Source: Ligustrum vulgare
Lineage: Eukaryota; Streptophyta; Magnoliopsida; Lamiales; Oleaceae
Direction of reading: 5' to 3'
NCBI GenBank assembly: GCA_963555705.1
Contig: OY743184.1
Span: 26,498,639 to 26,562,638 of the forward strand
Length of the DNA stretch: 64,000 nt
Below the pieces are notes generated by a model. That model saw nothing but the letters and a program-made list of their open reading frames with translations, was not told the DNA's origin and searched no databases. This document shows positions 35,957 to 46,223 of the stretch, piece by piece. Every line of letters begins with the position of its first letter. Within the stretch, counting starts at the first letter, position 1. A program made the position numbers and the translations under genes.

Positions 35957-36645
35957 TGTTACGACCACGCCCAAAATTAAACTTGACACGTCATGTATAG
36001 GAGCCCACGTAGGACCCAATAGTTACCAGATGGATCCACCATCTTGCAAGTTATTGTGAGGCCAAGGCAGTATGGGGACTGAACAACTTGTATTCGAGCT
36101 ACTTGTTTTGAGATAATGTCATCCGAGGTATATGCCTAGAGATAGCGGCACAGTTGAACAATTGTGTCAGTAGGATTGGACTTGTTTGCAAGTTGCAACT
36201 TGATAGGACAACACCTTTACTAGAGATGTGATGGTAGCCGTAACTCTACGATAGGGTGTAATGATTATGACCAATTAAATGGTTAATTTGACCAGCATCT
36301 AGGGAAAAGCCATTTGTAAAGTTGAACACGTGTTATGATCATAGGATATGATTCCAACTATAAATAAAACACATTTGGCTCCAAGAACGATGTTAGAAAC
36401 TCAACACTTGAACTTGATATATAAAATCTCAGTCCATTTTCTCTCTTTTACACACCTATATTTCCTGTACCCAAATTTTATAAACTTAAAATGAGTACTG
36501 ACTTAAGCATCCGAGTGCAAACGGGAGTCACCTCAGCCCCCTTTGTATACTGATTGTTTGTCCTAGTACGTAGGGAATCCACATGTTTAAGAGGGAGGAG
36601 TTGAGACATGTTGATTCAACGTCCTACCAGATTTTGTGGTCAGCA
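35957..36645 (+). repeat. 3' LTR of the Tat element
   Basis: Starts TGTTACGACCACG after a purine-rich AACTTGAGGGACTAG tract and ends GGTCAGCA, followed by the TSD ACTTT (36646-36650). A TATA-like ACTATAAATAAAAC lies near 36357. Confidence 0.88.
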
Positions 36646-36650
36646 ACTTT

Positions 36651-38560
36651 AAATTAATCTCAACTGGGAAAACAACTGACGGAATGCAAGAGTTCAAAGT
36701 AATGTAAAAATATTGTGTACAACAATTGACAAGACAAAAGGGTATTGGTACTACGCACCTCAACCGTCACTTTAGCAAGTGTGTGACCAAACACGGGTTC
36801 GTTGAATCAAATCAAAGTCAATTACAATTTGGTTCATCTACTAGTGGTTTTGCTGCTGGATCTACACTTTCAAATTGGATGTATTCCGAGAAAGAGAATC
36901 GAACTGAGATGGTTCAATTCGTTGTGGGAGCGGAGTTTCCACTAAGCATAGTGGACAACGAACACTTTGTTATCTATAGCAAACGTTATCTTCAACCCAG
37001 GTATGTTGGTATTAGTCGAAATACTCTGCGTTCTGATACTATAGAATATTTTCTTCAAATTAAGAAGCAATTAATAGTTGAATAACATAAATATGGTCGT
37101 GTTATTTCTTTTACTTTCGATCTTTGGGAAGGTATTAATAAAAAAAGGTTATATTGCTACCACTACACACTTTATTGATCCACTTTGTGTTATGCATAAA
37201 AAATTCTCGCTTTTAAAATTATAAAATTTCCTCATAACGCAATCAACATATTTAATGTTATACTACAACTTGTTGAAAAATATGCTTTCGAAAGTAAAAT
37301 TCGATCATTTACTTTCAATAATGCTAGTGTAAATAAGCCTGTAGTAAATAAGTTATGTAGAATTCTTAATTTGGTGAATTTTTATTCCATGTTAGATGTG
37401 TGTGTCATATTTTAAATTTAATTGTTTAAGATGAAATAAAACATATTAAAGATCAAATGGATAGAATTAGAGATGCATTAGTGTACATAACTCTATCACC
37501 AAGTAGAAAACAATACTTTGAAAAGTTATGTTTACAATATGGTAAAGATGCTAAGAAATTTATCACCGACGTAGGCCATATTTGGAACTCTACATATTTG
37601 TTACTTAAATCATGTGAAGGTTTTGAACACATAATAATCGAGTATTATAACAGTAGAACACTTAAAAATAAAAATGATTCTATATTAATAGAAGATGATT
37701 GAGAAATTGCTTTTAAAGTCAAAAGAATATTGACAAGTTTTTATTATTCTACCAACATGTTATCTGGGGTATATTACCCAATTAGTTCAAGAGTTCTTAA
37801 ACGTCTTTATGTTGTTGCAAGAACTTTTTATTGTTGTAGATATGACACATTTTTTGTTGATATGATAATTGCTATGGAAATAAAATTTAGAAAAATATTG
37901 AGAAGATTTACATATGTTATTTCTCTTATGGTGCGTAATAGACTCGCGTTACAATTTGAAATGTACAAAACTTCTTCTTATAAAAATAAGTAGCGATTGA
38001 TTTTGAAAACTCCTATCACTTATAATAATTTAGAAAGCACGTTAGTAAGCATGTATAATGCATATGTAGCATGATTAGGAACTAATGTTAGTCATACATC
38101 GTCTGCAACATCACGTGTCACTACACTTAAAGATGACGAAGTAGAATTATTAGATCTAATGGAAAAAAAATTAGGTATACACAAAGAACTTCTTCTTACA
38201 ATATGTCTCCTAGTTTTCATAATGAATCAGGTCCACTTGTAATACCTGAAGAATTAAAAAATTGTTTTAAACAAGAATTACTTAGGAATGTAGAGACTAT
38301 TGATTCTTTAGTAGTTGATTTATTTGGATTTTGGTGAACAAACTAACAAAGATATCCAATAGTTTTCTCTATGGTAAAAGATCTACTAACACCTCCAGTT
38401 AGTATGGTAGCTTTGGAGTTTGTTTTAGTGTAGATAAAAAGGTTTTTTCAGAAGTCAGGAGCCGACTCAAAGAAGATATTTTGAAAGTATTAATGTGTGT
38501 CAAAGATTGGTAGAACGCTCATTTTTCGCATACAAAATAAGTATTCCGAGAATTGCTTGC
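36651..38560 (+). pseudogene. hAT transposase, main part (BED finger remainder, RNase H-like core, hAT dimerisation domain)
   Basis: Continues the transposase begun at 25221. BED finger end: KYCVQQLTRQKG and THLNRHFSKCV give the C-C and H-x-N-R-H ligands. Then ISRNTLRSDTIEYF, FTFDLWEGINKK near 37110, HILNLIVQD-like sequence near 37400, DRIRDALVYITLSPSRKQYFE and HIWNSTYLLLKSCEGFEHII (37457-37700), and YSTNMLSGVYYPISS. The C-terminal dimerisation region is readable in shifting frames near 38306-38535 (MVKDLLTPPVSMVALE). Similar to plant RICESLEEPER-type domesticated hAT proteins, but with at least ten stops or shifts. Dead. Confidence 0.88.
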
Positions 38561-39346
38561 AGTCAAGTAAATGATATCTAGCTTTAAACTTTTAATTTCT
38601 TTATATAAAATACTACTTTGATTTCAAAACAAAATTTGTACACGTAATAAGTTGTTCGTGTACAATTTTAACTTCACCTACTAGAAAATTCAATTATTCA
38701 AGCTAGTAACCAGTCCCAAGCCCAGAAAAAGGAAGAGAATTTTGAGTTTTAAACTTGTAAATTTTAATTTATTTACTAAATTATAGTTTTTGTTTTTTCG
38801 AATTATAATTGGATATTTGAACAATTAAACTTATAATTCATTCATTCAGTGCTTTTACATTACTTATTAACTTATCTATTACACAAGTAACAACTAATTA
38901 TAAATTTATATATAATATATCATTATATATTTAATAATCAAGTATTTTAATTTAACTTGAAAAAGAAAAAAAAAAACTTAAACGGAAGAAACACAAGACG
39001 AAGCTCGGCTCGGCCCACGAGCCTGAGCCGAGAGCTCGTGGGCCAAGCCTAGCATAGGCTCGACTTGTTTGACACGAGCTCGTGGCTCGATTGGACTAGC
39101 TGAGCACGAGCTCAAGCCGGGTCAATCCATTACCATCTCTACATTCCCTTGTTTAGTTGTATGGTCAGTATGACCCTTTTAATTATGCCCTAAATGCAAA
39201 TGCATTTTGAATTTGCCAATTTTTATATTTACACTGTTTCTGGATGACCCACTTGAGGTAATAGGAAAATATAATAGAAATCATATTCATAGTTTTTGGG
39301 TCACGTCTATGGAGTTAGCTTATATTTATCTAAAAATCTCAAGAAA

Positions 39347-39358
39347 ATCCTATATATT
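39347..39358 (+). promoter_or_regulatory. Probable TATA box of the cysteine-rich peptide gene
   Basis: CCTATATATTGTG lies about 125 bp upstream of the ATG at 39478, with a purine-rich leader (GACAGAGACAGG) in between. It sits just outside the hAT right end, in host sequence. Confidence 0.5.
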
Positions 39359-39477
39359 GTGAACAGCATGAGAAATTCCCACCAACCAAGAAGCTAATTG
39401 AACATCAAAGTACGTAGACAGAGACAGGCAGACAGACAGACCAATTCAAGATTGAAGCTTCCTTTGTAACTAAAACG

Positions 39478-39815
39478 ATGAAGTCAGGAGTGGCCAGTTT
39501 GTTAATATTCACGGTCTTTATTCTGCTCACCTCCCACGGTGCTCGACTCCCATTTCTGATAAATCCTCAGACTCTGGAACCATATCAATACGTCACCGTA
39601 ACAGGTTAAAATGCTCAGCCATCCCACTTTCAGATTTATTTCTCGAAGTATTGCTATCAAATGACGTGCAAGAATAAGCAGATGATGGATTTACAATGTG
39701 GGCTGAAAATGTTTATTGTGTAGGTTGTAACAATAACTGCGATATAGCATGCTGTTACTGTGATATAAGAAAACAACCACCACTGTGTGTCCAGTGCTGC
39801 AGAGAAAGCCCTTGA
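39478..39815 (+). CDS. Secreted cysteine-rich peptide, two exons (39478-39604, 39724-39815), 72 aa
   Basis: Exon 1 starts ATG at 39478 and codes for MKSGVASLLIFTVFILLTSHG, a clear signal peptide with predicted cleavage near residue 20. A GT donor at 39605 and AG acceptor (TGTGTAG) at 39721-39723 give a 119-nt intron. Exon 2 codes for a C-terminal domain with eight cysteines spaced C-x3-C-x3-CC-x-C-x8-C-x2-CC, ending CCRESP and TGA at 39813-39815. The x8 loop is DIRKQPPL: a basic residue pair followed by Pro-Pro, reminiscent of a Bowman-Birk inhibitor loop, but the cysteine pattern is not the standard one. Role in protease inhibition is a guess; a signalling or defence peptide is equally possible. 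Splice sites, phase and signal peptide all agree, and no lesion is seen. Confidence 0.75.
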
Positions 39816-40836
39816 TTCCTAGGTATGTCTCATTTCTCCATACATTTTAAAGTCAAACTGTTAATTTTGTTGTAGGTACATTAGTATAGATTGACTCATA
39901 GGCATCGGTTGCTCTAGACAATATGCGTTGGCTGTAAAAGCGATGCATTTGGTGCCGAAACACTTCTTAGTTGAAGTCCGCAAAAAAGTTCATGATAATG
40001 TGCATTACTTAATCCAAGTTTTAAAATGTCTTGATCAAAAGTTTCCTCAAGGTTTTCGAATATTATTGAAATTAAAATGTATTATCTTATGTTTGAGAAG
40101 TGTATATAAACATTTTAAATTATAAACATTATTAGCACCTTTGAAGTTTACTTGCACCCTAGCCAACACGGAAATGAGAGTAGTATAATCTCGAAATGTT
40201 CCTTTTAAGAGATTAAGCATGTGTTTGGTAAACTTTCAAAAATTATTTATAAATCAGTTTATAAATCACATAATTTCTCAAATCACTTTTTAACCACACA
40301 TTTTCTCTCTTCAATCCTAAATCACTACTTTTTACCTCAAAATCGTAAATGAACGAGTTTATAAACATAACAGTGTTACCATGGGAATGAAAATCTAGAA
40401 GAAGCAAATTTTTATTTATCTTCGAATGGGCTGTCACTGTGTATGCAGGGTGATCTGCCAAAGAAAAAAATAAGACATGCAGTTCAAGAAGAAAGCATTC
40501 ATGGATCAAACATGGGAAACATATTCTTGATTTTAGTTGCTTGCTTTCAACGTTTTGCTCTTGATGTGTAAGAAAAACTCAATTTAGACCAATAAAAATC
40601 AAGTCTCCAATTTTGTTTTATAATTTTCTTGTATCTGTTCCAATAGCAGATAATAACCCTGTTCTAATTAATCTGAGGAAATTGTACCATGACAATTTTT
40701 GATTTGCAGTAACAAATGTCACGTTTTTGTCCTTCCAAAAAATTGAAATACATTGATAGTCCCCAATTAAAATTATTTGACGAGTTTAAAAAGTGGTACA
40801 AAAAAGTAGATAACAATCCCACAAACACTCACTCCA
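39816..40836. other. Non-coding stretch downstream of the cysteine-rich peptide gene
   Basis: Contains the probable 3' untranslated region. A Harbinger-like fragment may begin near 40216 (ATGTGTTTGGTAAAC) with TTTTAACCACACATTTTCTC shared with other MITEs here, but I could not define both ends. Confidence 0.4.
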
Positions 40837-41520
40837 AGAACATCTACAATGCAACAATATTCATTGTACAAATATAACAAACTATTATTATTTTTTTAGA
40901 AAAAGAAAGAGAGATAAATGTATTGATTGGTGATAGAATATTAAAATTAATATTACACATTGTCAAGGACAATATCTATAAGTAGACATTGTGATAATCA
41001 ATTTCTAAGAGCATCTTTAATGATTCAATTGGTTGAGTGGAAAGGTTCTGCCAACTAAGCAAAAGTTAAGGCCTACCCAAAAAATCCTCTTCAATGACAA
41101 AAGTTACACCCCACTTGCAGCTGATATGGCACCCAAAAAGGTAGACTCGGTCCACAACAAGGTTCGGTTTCAAACCGCATATGTGACCGGACAACTCAGC
41201 AAATTTTTTCTTTTCAATGTAAATTGTTTTTTGGTTTCCCTCACTTCTTCCTCTCTCGGGTTTTCAATTGTCATTTTTTTTTTTTTTTTTTTTTGTGGAG
41301 TAACCGACTGATGCATTGGAAAAGGTTAAAAGGAGTCGGATGTATATTAGATGGACCTTATTCCACATAAGCTATGACCTTGTCAATTTTTTTGCCAAAT
41401 AAGCTTTAATGGACCTGGATCATTAAAGATGTCCTAATTTGCCACAGAAACACTTTTTGGTCATTTGTCAAGAAACTTGCTAAACATTGTGCCTTGATAT
41501 TGTTGCATTGGAGATGATCT
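40837..41520. mobile_element. TIR element (AGAACATCTACAATGCAAC ends), about 684 bp
   Basis: The left end AGAACATCTACAATGCAACA and the reverse complement of the right end AGATCATCTCCAATGCAACA match at most of 25 positions. No clear TSD. No protein. It contains the element at 41008-41435. These GAGCATCTCCAATG-like termini are common in plant MITEs; superfamily not assigned. Confidence 0.7.
41008..41435. mobile_element. TIR element nested in the previous one (AGAGCATCTTTAATGAT ends), 428 bp
   Basis: Left AGAGCATCTTTAATGATTCA; right end reverse-complemented AGGACATCTTTAATGATCCA. Includes a long T-run at 41275-41294. No protein. Flanks AATTT on both sides are too weak to prove a TSD. Confidence 0.68.
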
Positions 41521-41521
41521 A

Positions 41522-41956
41522 AGAGCATCTATAATGCTACACATTTCACATTGAATAAATTTTGTCATTTAATAGTCTGTGTATTGAATTTCTTCCCCAT
41601 AGGATGAATATTAAATTAAAAGAAAGAGAATGACAAAAGTTATCTCTAATGCATTATTTCTACGTCTTAAAATATTACCATGAAGTATTTCTTTTATTCA
41701 AATAAAATAAACTAAAAAATAGCATTTTTTTAATTAACAAAATCCAAAATTGATGAGTCAGCATGTTAAACACTCTTTCAAGTAATAGAAAGTGGGTTTG
41801 AAACTTTCTTCATTTATTGTTTCCATGTCAGTATGATAGATTAAAAAATTTAATGCCCCAGAGATAAAAAAATAATAATAATATTAGCTTAATGTCTTTC
41901 TTAATGATGTGGCAAACATTTTTTCAATGTGAAAAGTAAAGCATAGTAGATGCTCT
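41522..41956. mobile_element. TIR element (AGAGCATCTATAATGCT ends), 435 bp
   Basis: Left AGAGCATCTATAATGCT; right end reverse-complemented AGAGCATCTACTATGCT, 15 of 17 matching. It abuts the previous element at 41520 and the next MITE at 41959. Confidence 0.7.
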
Positions 41957-41958
41957 AA

Positions 41959-42204
41959 GGGTCTGTTTGATTGCAAGTATGAAAAATAAACGAAAAGAAA
42001 ATTAGTTATAAAAAATTATTTTCCATGAAAAATAAATTGAATGAATTTGGGTGTGTTAAATTGAAAGTGAAATTGAAATTTAAAAGTGTGATAAATGTTA
42101 AAAATGAATTCATAAAAAAAATCTTATTTTCAAGAAAAACCACAAAGATCGAGACATAACAAAATAAATTTCATTCAAAAAAGATGCAGTCAAACAAATC
42201 ACTT
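41959..42204. mobile_element. Harbinger-like MITE, 246 bp, TSD TAA
   Basis: Left GGGTCTGTTTGATTGCA; right end reverse-complemented AAGTGATTTGTTTGACTGCA. TAA on both sides (41956-41958, 42205-42207). AT-rich, non-coding. Confidence 0.65.
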
Positions 42205-42264
42205 TAATTTTTCATGAAAATTTTTTCTAAGAGAGTTTTATTGGGAACATTTACCATAGAAAAT

Positions 42265-42437
42265 TTCAAAATTAACGAGTCGGCGAGCCGCTCAGCTCAC
42301 CAGCTCATGGCAACGAGACATGAGTCAGGATCATTGCCATGAGCCGCTCGTGGTTCTCTCCCTTTGCTTGGCTCGCGGTCCTGCTCGTGAAATTGGCAAG
42401 AACGAGTCGAGAGCGGTTCGACTCGTTTGCCACATCT
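42265..42437 (-). mobile_element. Terminal fragment of a second hAT of the 24623 family
   Basis: Reads from 42437 on the minus strand as TAGATGTGGCAAACGAGTCG with GAGCCG, GCTCGTG and CATGGCAATG repeats, matching the left subterminal region of the large hAT. Only one end is present. Confidence 0.65.
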
Positions 42438-42640
42438 AGTTTTGACCAATTTTGAAGAAAATATTTTCTTAAGGATTGAGACGGGAAAATAAACACCAAA
42501 CCACCCTAATAGTCACCCACCCAACCAGATAAGTATAAAGTTTTAAAAAAAAACAAAAAAACAAAAACAAAAACAAAAGTCTCCTTTACCAAAAAAGGCA
42601 TCTAGCCCTATTCTACTTCCCAAATTAACATAACTCCCAT

Positions 42641-42998
42641 TAGTGATGGCAACGGGGCGAATCAATGCCAATCCAAATCGAATTTCATATTGGATCAGAA
42701 CAAATATTAAGAAATTTTTGTTATCAATTTCAGTTAAAGACAAGCAAGTTAATACATAATTCATAAAATAACTAATATAATATCTAATTCATGCAACAAA
42801 ACAATACATATAAAGAGAATTAGTGATTTTGTGTCAAATTATATGTTTTAAATTTAATAATTAAATTTTCTACAAAGTTTTTTAATTTTTTAAAAAATAA
42901 ACCGGATCGGGGATAGGATCACCCCACTCCAAATTCAATCCGTCGATCCACGGATCAGGAGTTTTTTGGATCGGATCATCCTTTTAAATTGTTGCCTA
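42641..42998. mobile_element. Possible decayed hAT-type element
   Basis: Begins TAGTGATGGCAACGGGGCG, like many plant hAT MITEs, and ends GTTGCCTA with GGATCGG/GATCC repeats before it. No target duplication, so only tentative. Confidence 0.35.
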
Positions 42999-43046
42999 AT
43001 AGTGTATGGAATACTATTTCCAAAAAACATGAATGCTTGTGGAAGG

Positions 43047-43797
43047 TGTTATGAAAATGTTGTTCAAATATATAAATAAAAGTTGAAAAGTGTGAGAACC
43101 GGTCCAATATATAAGGAACCGGTCCAATATATAAGGAACCGGTCCAAAAAGTGCAAAAACCGGACCAAATACAAATGGACGGACCAAATGGTCCGGACCG
43201 GACCTAAAGGTCCGGCCAGAATGAAGAACCACGCGATCGCGTGGTTAAGTGATTTATTCACTGCAGAAATTTTCGAGGCATCGCGCGATCGCGCGAGATT
43301 CATACCGGCGATCGCGTGGAGTTAAAATTCGACCGTTGGAGAAATTTTTCAGAATTTCTCAAGCACATTTTCAACCAATTTTGGCACTCTTTCGTGAAGA
43401 GTTGTATGAACAACGAATAGGGATGGTAGAATTCTATAAATAGGTATAGAATTCATGTTTTGAACAACTTTTGATTATCTAACCTTCAATAGTGATTATC
43501 ATCCAAAAGTTCCAAAATTTTATACTTAGAATCTTCAAAATTTGCTCTTCTTGTTCCTATTCTCCATATCAATTGTGCTATTTGATACTTGGTTTGAGGC
43601 TTGAAATCCGCTAAAGAAATTTGTTTGGAGGCCCTTTAGCATTCTCCTTTCGAGAGGGTGCAAATTTCGCTTTTAGGACAGCATTCTTTGCGATTCAAGT
43701 CAATTTGCAATATTTTGATTTCTTCTTGATTCTTTGTTTCAAGTTTTGTGTCAACTTCATTATAGCATATTTATTTGAGAAAGGAAATTTCTCAACA
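43047..43797 (+). repeat. 5' LTR of the copia element
   Basis: Contains a 20-bp tandem unit (GAACCGGTCCAATATATAAG, two copies near 43095-43140; one in the 3' LTR), palindromic CCACGCGATCGCGTGG (43229-43244) and GCGCGATCGCGC (43281-43292), a TATA box (CTATAAATAGG, 43433-43443), and AAATTTCGCTTTTAG (43662-43676). Confidence 0.95.
43662..43676 (+). promoter_or_regulatory. LTR segment complementary to the primer-site position
   Basis: AAATTTCGCTTTTAG is the exact reverse complement of 43800-43814. The 3' LTR keeps the same 15-mer at 48976-48990. Confidence 0.8.
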
Positions 43798-43799
43798 TT

Positions 43800-43814
43800 C
43801 TAAAAGCGAAATTT
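43800..43814 (+). other. Candidate self-primed primer-binding site
   Basis: CTAAAAGCGAAATTT starts two nt after the 5' LTR, where a tRNA-complementary site starting TGG is expected. It resembles no plant tRNA 3' end that I know. The gag ATG follows at 43821, so the leader after the LTR is only 23 nt. Confidence 0.6.
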
Positions 43815-43820
43815 TCTGCG

Positions 43821-46223
43821 ATGGCAACCGAAGGAGACACAACCATGGCTACAATCAAGTTAATGAATCAAGATTTTGTTCGCTTGGATCGTTTTGATGG
43901 TACCAACTTCACAAGGTGGCAAGACAAAATCAAGTTTCTACTAACGGCGCTAAAAATCTTCTACATCCTTGATCCCAATTTGGAAGACTTGCCCGAACCT
44001 TCCGAGAAAGATACCGAACAAGCAAGGATTGATCGAAAGAAGCGAGAAGAAGACGAACTTATTTGTCGTGGTCATATCTTGAATGCACTTTCGGATCGTC
44101 TCTACGACTTGTACACCAACACTAAATCTGCAAAAGAGATTTGGAATGCACTTGAAAACAAGTACAAGTCCGAAGAGGAAGGAACTACAAAATTCCTTAT
44201 AACAAGGTACTTTGATTTTAAATTTTTGGAAAATGTGCCCCTATTACCCCAAGTTCATGAATTACAAGTGATTGTCAATAAATTAAAAGCGGTGAAGATA
44301 GAACTTCCGGAATCATTTCAAGTAGGAGCAATTATTGCAAAATTGCCTTCTACTTGGAGAGGATATATGAAGAAAATCCTTCACAACTCCGAAGACTTTT
44401 CAATGGAGCAAATTCAAAAACATCTCCGAATTGAGGAAGAGTCGAGGGCAAGAGATGGGATTGAACATTCCCATGTTGGCACTTCTAAAGCCAATGCCTT
44501 GGAGAACAACAAAGTGACCAAAGTAAACAAAAGAAAGTTTACTAGCAACAACAACAACAAATTCAAAAAGAAGCCCAAGGGAGAATGCTTTGTATGTGGA
44601 AAATTCGGCCACTTTGCGAAAGATTGCCGACATAAAAAACAAAGCAATTTTGGAGGCAAGGTTAATTCCATTGACAAGAATGAAATTATTGCTACTATAA
44701 GTGAAGTGAATTCTGTCAAAGGAAAAATTCCGGGATGGCGGTATGATACATGCGCCACCGTTCATGTTTTCTATGACAAATCCTTATACAAGACCTATCA
44801 AGAGATTGATGATGGTCAACAAATTCAAATGGGAAATGACCATTGTTCAAAAGTCATAGGCAAAGGGAATGTTGATCTTCAATTCACACCCGGAAAGGTT
44901 GTAACTCTTACAAATGTCTTACATGTGCCGGATATGAATAGAAACCTTGTAAGTGGTGATTTGTTGGGAAAACCGGGCGTGAAATGTATTTTTGAGTCGG
45001 GAAAACTTGTATTGTCCCGAAATGGTTTCTTTGTTGGTAAAGGCTATTCCACTAATGGAATGGTCAAATTGTGTACTATTGACAATGCAATTAATAAAAT
45101 AAATTCTTCTTACTTTGTGTGTTCTTTAGATTTATGGCATGATAGATTAGGACATGTTGGATATTCTACTTTGCATAGAATGATTAGAAATGGCATGCTA
45201 TCTTGTGATTTTACAAAGTATGAAAAATGTGAAATTTGCACTAAGTCCAAAATGATTAAAAAATCTTTTCAAAGTGTAGTAAGATCATCTAATATTCTTG
45301 ACTTAGTTCATACCGACATTTGTGAACTTAATGGCATGTTAACTAGGGGTGGTAATAAATATTTTATCACTTTCATTGATGATTATTCTAGATTTTGTTA
45401 TGTTTATCTAATGAAACATAAAAATGAGGCTTTTCATATGTTTAAAGCATATAAAAATGAAGTAGAAAATCAAAAGGATAAAAGGATTAAAATTCTTAGA
45501 AGTGATAGAGGTGGTGAATATTTTTCTAAAGAATTTGATATCTTTTGTGAAGAACATGATATTTTACACCAATGTAGTGCACCTAGAACACCGGAACAAA
45601 ATGGCCTGGCGGAAAGGAAAAATAGAACCTTAGTTGAGATGATAAATGCTATGCTAACAAGGTCTAAATTGCCTAATTACTTATGGGGTGAGGCATTACT
45701 TACCGCGTGTCATATACATAATAGAATTCCTTCTAAGAAACTTAAAGTTTCACCTTATGAGTTGTGGAAAGGTCGGAAGCCTAACATTGGGTATTTTAAA
45801 GTGTGGGGGTGTTTGGCTTATTATAAAAACACCAATCCTAGTAAAACAAAACTAGGACCAAGAGGGATCAAGAGTGCCTTTGTTGGATATGCTATAAATA
45901 GTAAAGCATATAGGCTACTTGATCTAATATCCAATGTGATTATAGAATCACGAGATGTGGAATTTTTTGAGAATTCGTTAAGCGTTGATGATATTCCTCA
46001 AAATTCAAAAGAAATTCAAAATGAATTTCCGGCTTCTAAATCACTAGAAACATCTACCCAAGATGTAATTGAGACTAGTGAACCGCGAAGAAGCAAGAGA
46101 TCTCGTAAAGAGAAGGTATTAGGACATGATGAGATTGATTCTCAAAGGATCGCCTTTTACTTGATGAGATTGATTCTCAAAGGATCTCCTTTTACTTGGT
46201 TGAAGCAAGTAAGGAAGATATAG
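43821..46223 (+). pseudogene. Copia gag-protease-integrase frame, ended by a 35-bp duplication
   Basis: MATEGDTTMATIKLMNQDF starts at 43821. Domains: gag (FDGTNFTRWQDKIKF; IRIEE), zinc knuckle CFVCGKFGHFAKDC at about residues 256-269, protease with WRYDTCATVHVF (Cys where the active-site Gly usually stands), integrase HHCC (LWHDRLGHVGYSTLH, CEICTKSK) and core DLVHTDIC, RSDRGGEYFSKEF, PRTPEQNGLAERKNRT with D, D and E in place. A long hydrophilic linker follows. A 35-bp tandem duplication (46128-46162, 46163-46197) shifts the frame before RT, giving a stop at 46221-46223. Apart from that the 800 codons are open, so gag and integrase could still be made. Confidence 0.93.
46128..46197 (+). repeat. 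35-bp tandem duplication in pol
   Basis: Two copies starting GATGAGATTGATTCTCAAAG, differing by one base (GATCGCC against GATCTCC). 35 is not a multiple of three, so this is the frameshift that separates integrase from RT. Confidence 0.95.

Larger units (their letters stand above)
25473..36645 (+). mobile_element. Tat-lineage Ty3/gypsy element, 11.2 kb, TSD ACTTT, with an antisense gene in its 3' region
   Basis: LTRs 25473-26154 and 35957-36645, primer site, gag, protease, RT, RNase H, a second archaeal-type RNase H, integrase, then about 4 kb holding minus-strand coding sequence. Presence of the second RNase H before integrase is the hallmark of the Tat lineage. Target duplication ACTTT is intact. 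All domains carry stops or shifts and the RT active site is gone, so it is an old insertion, yet younger than the hAT it split. Confidence 0.92.
24623..39141 (+). mobile_element. hAT transposon with its own (broken) transposase, split by a gypsy element
   Basis: Left end TAGAGGTGGCAAAC; right end GGATTACCATCTCTA-like (about 39127-39141, reverse complement TAGAGATGGTAATG). Flanks CAATCCAT (24615-24622) and CATTCCCT (39142-39149) match at 6 of 8. Both subterminal regions are packed with GAGCC/GGCTC and GCTCGTG repeats (24640-24790; 39000-39125), probable transposase-binding sites. Without the 11.2 kb insertion the element is about 3.3 kb, a normal hAT length. The same family's end recurs at 42265-42437. 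Confidence 0.85.

Noticed and set aside
42641..42998. A firm hAT call
   Set aside because: Ends look right but there is no 8-bp duplication, so it is listed only as tentative.
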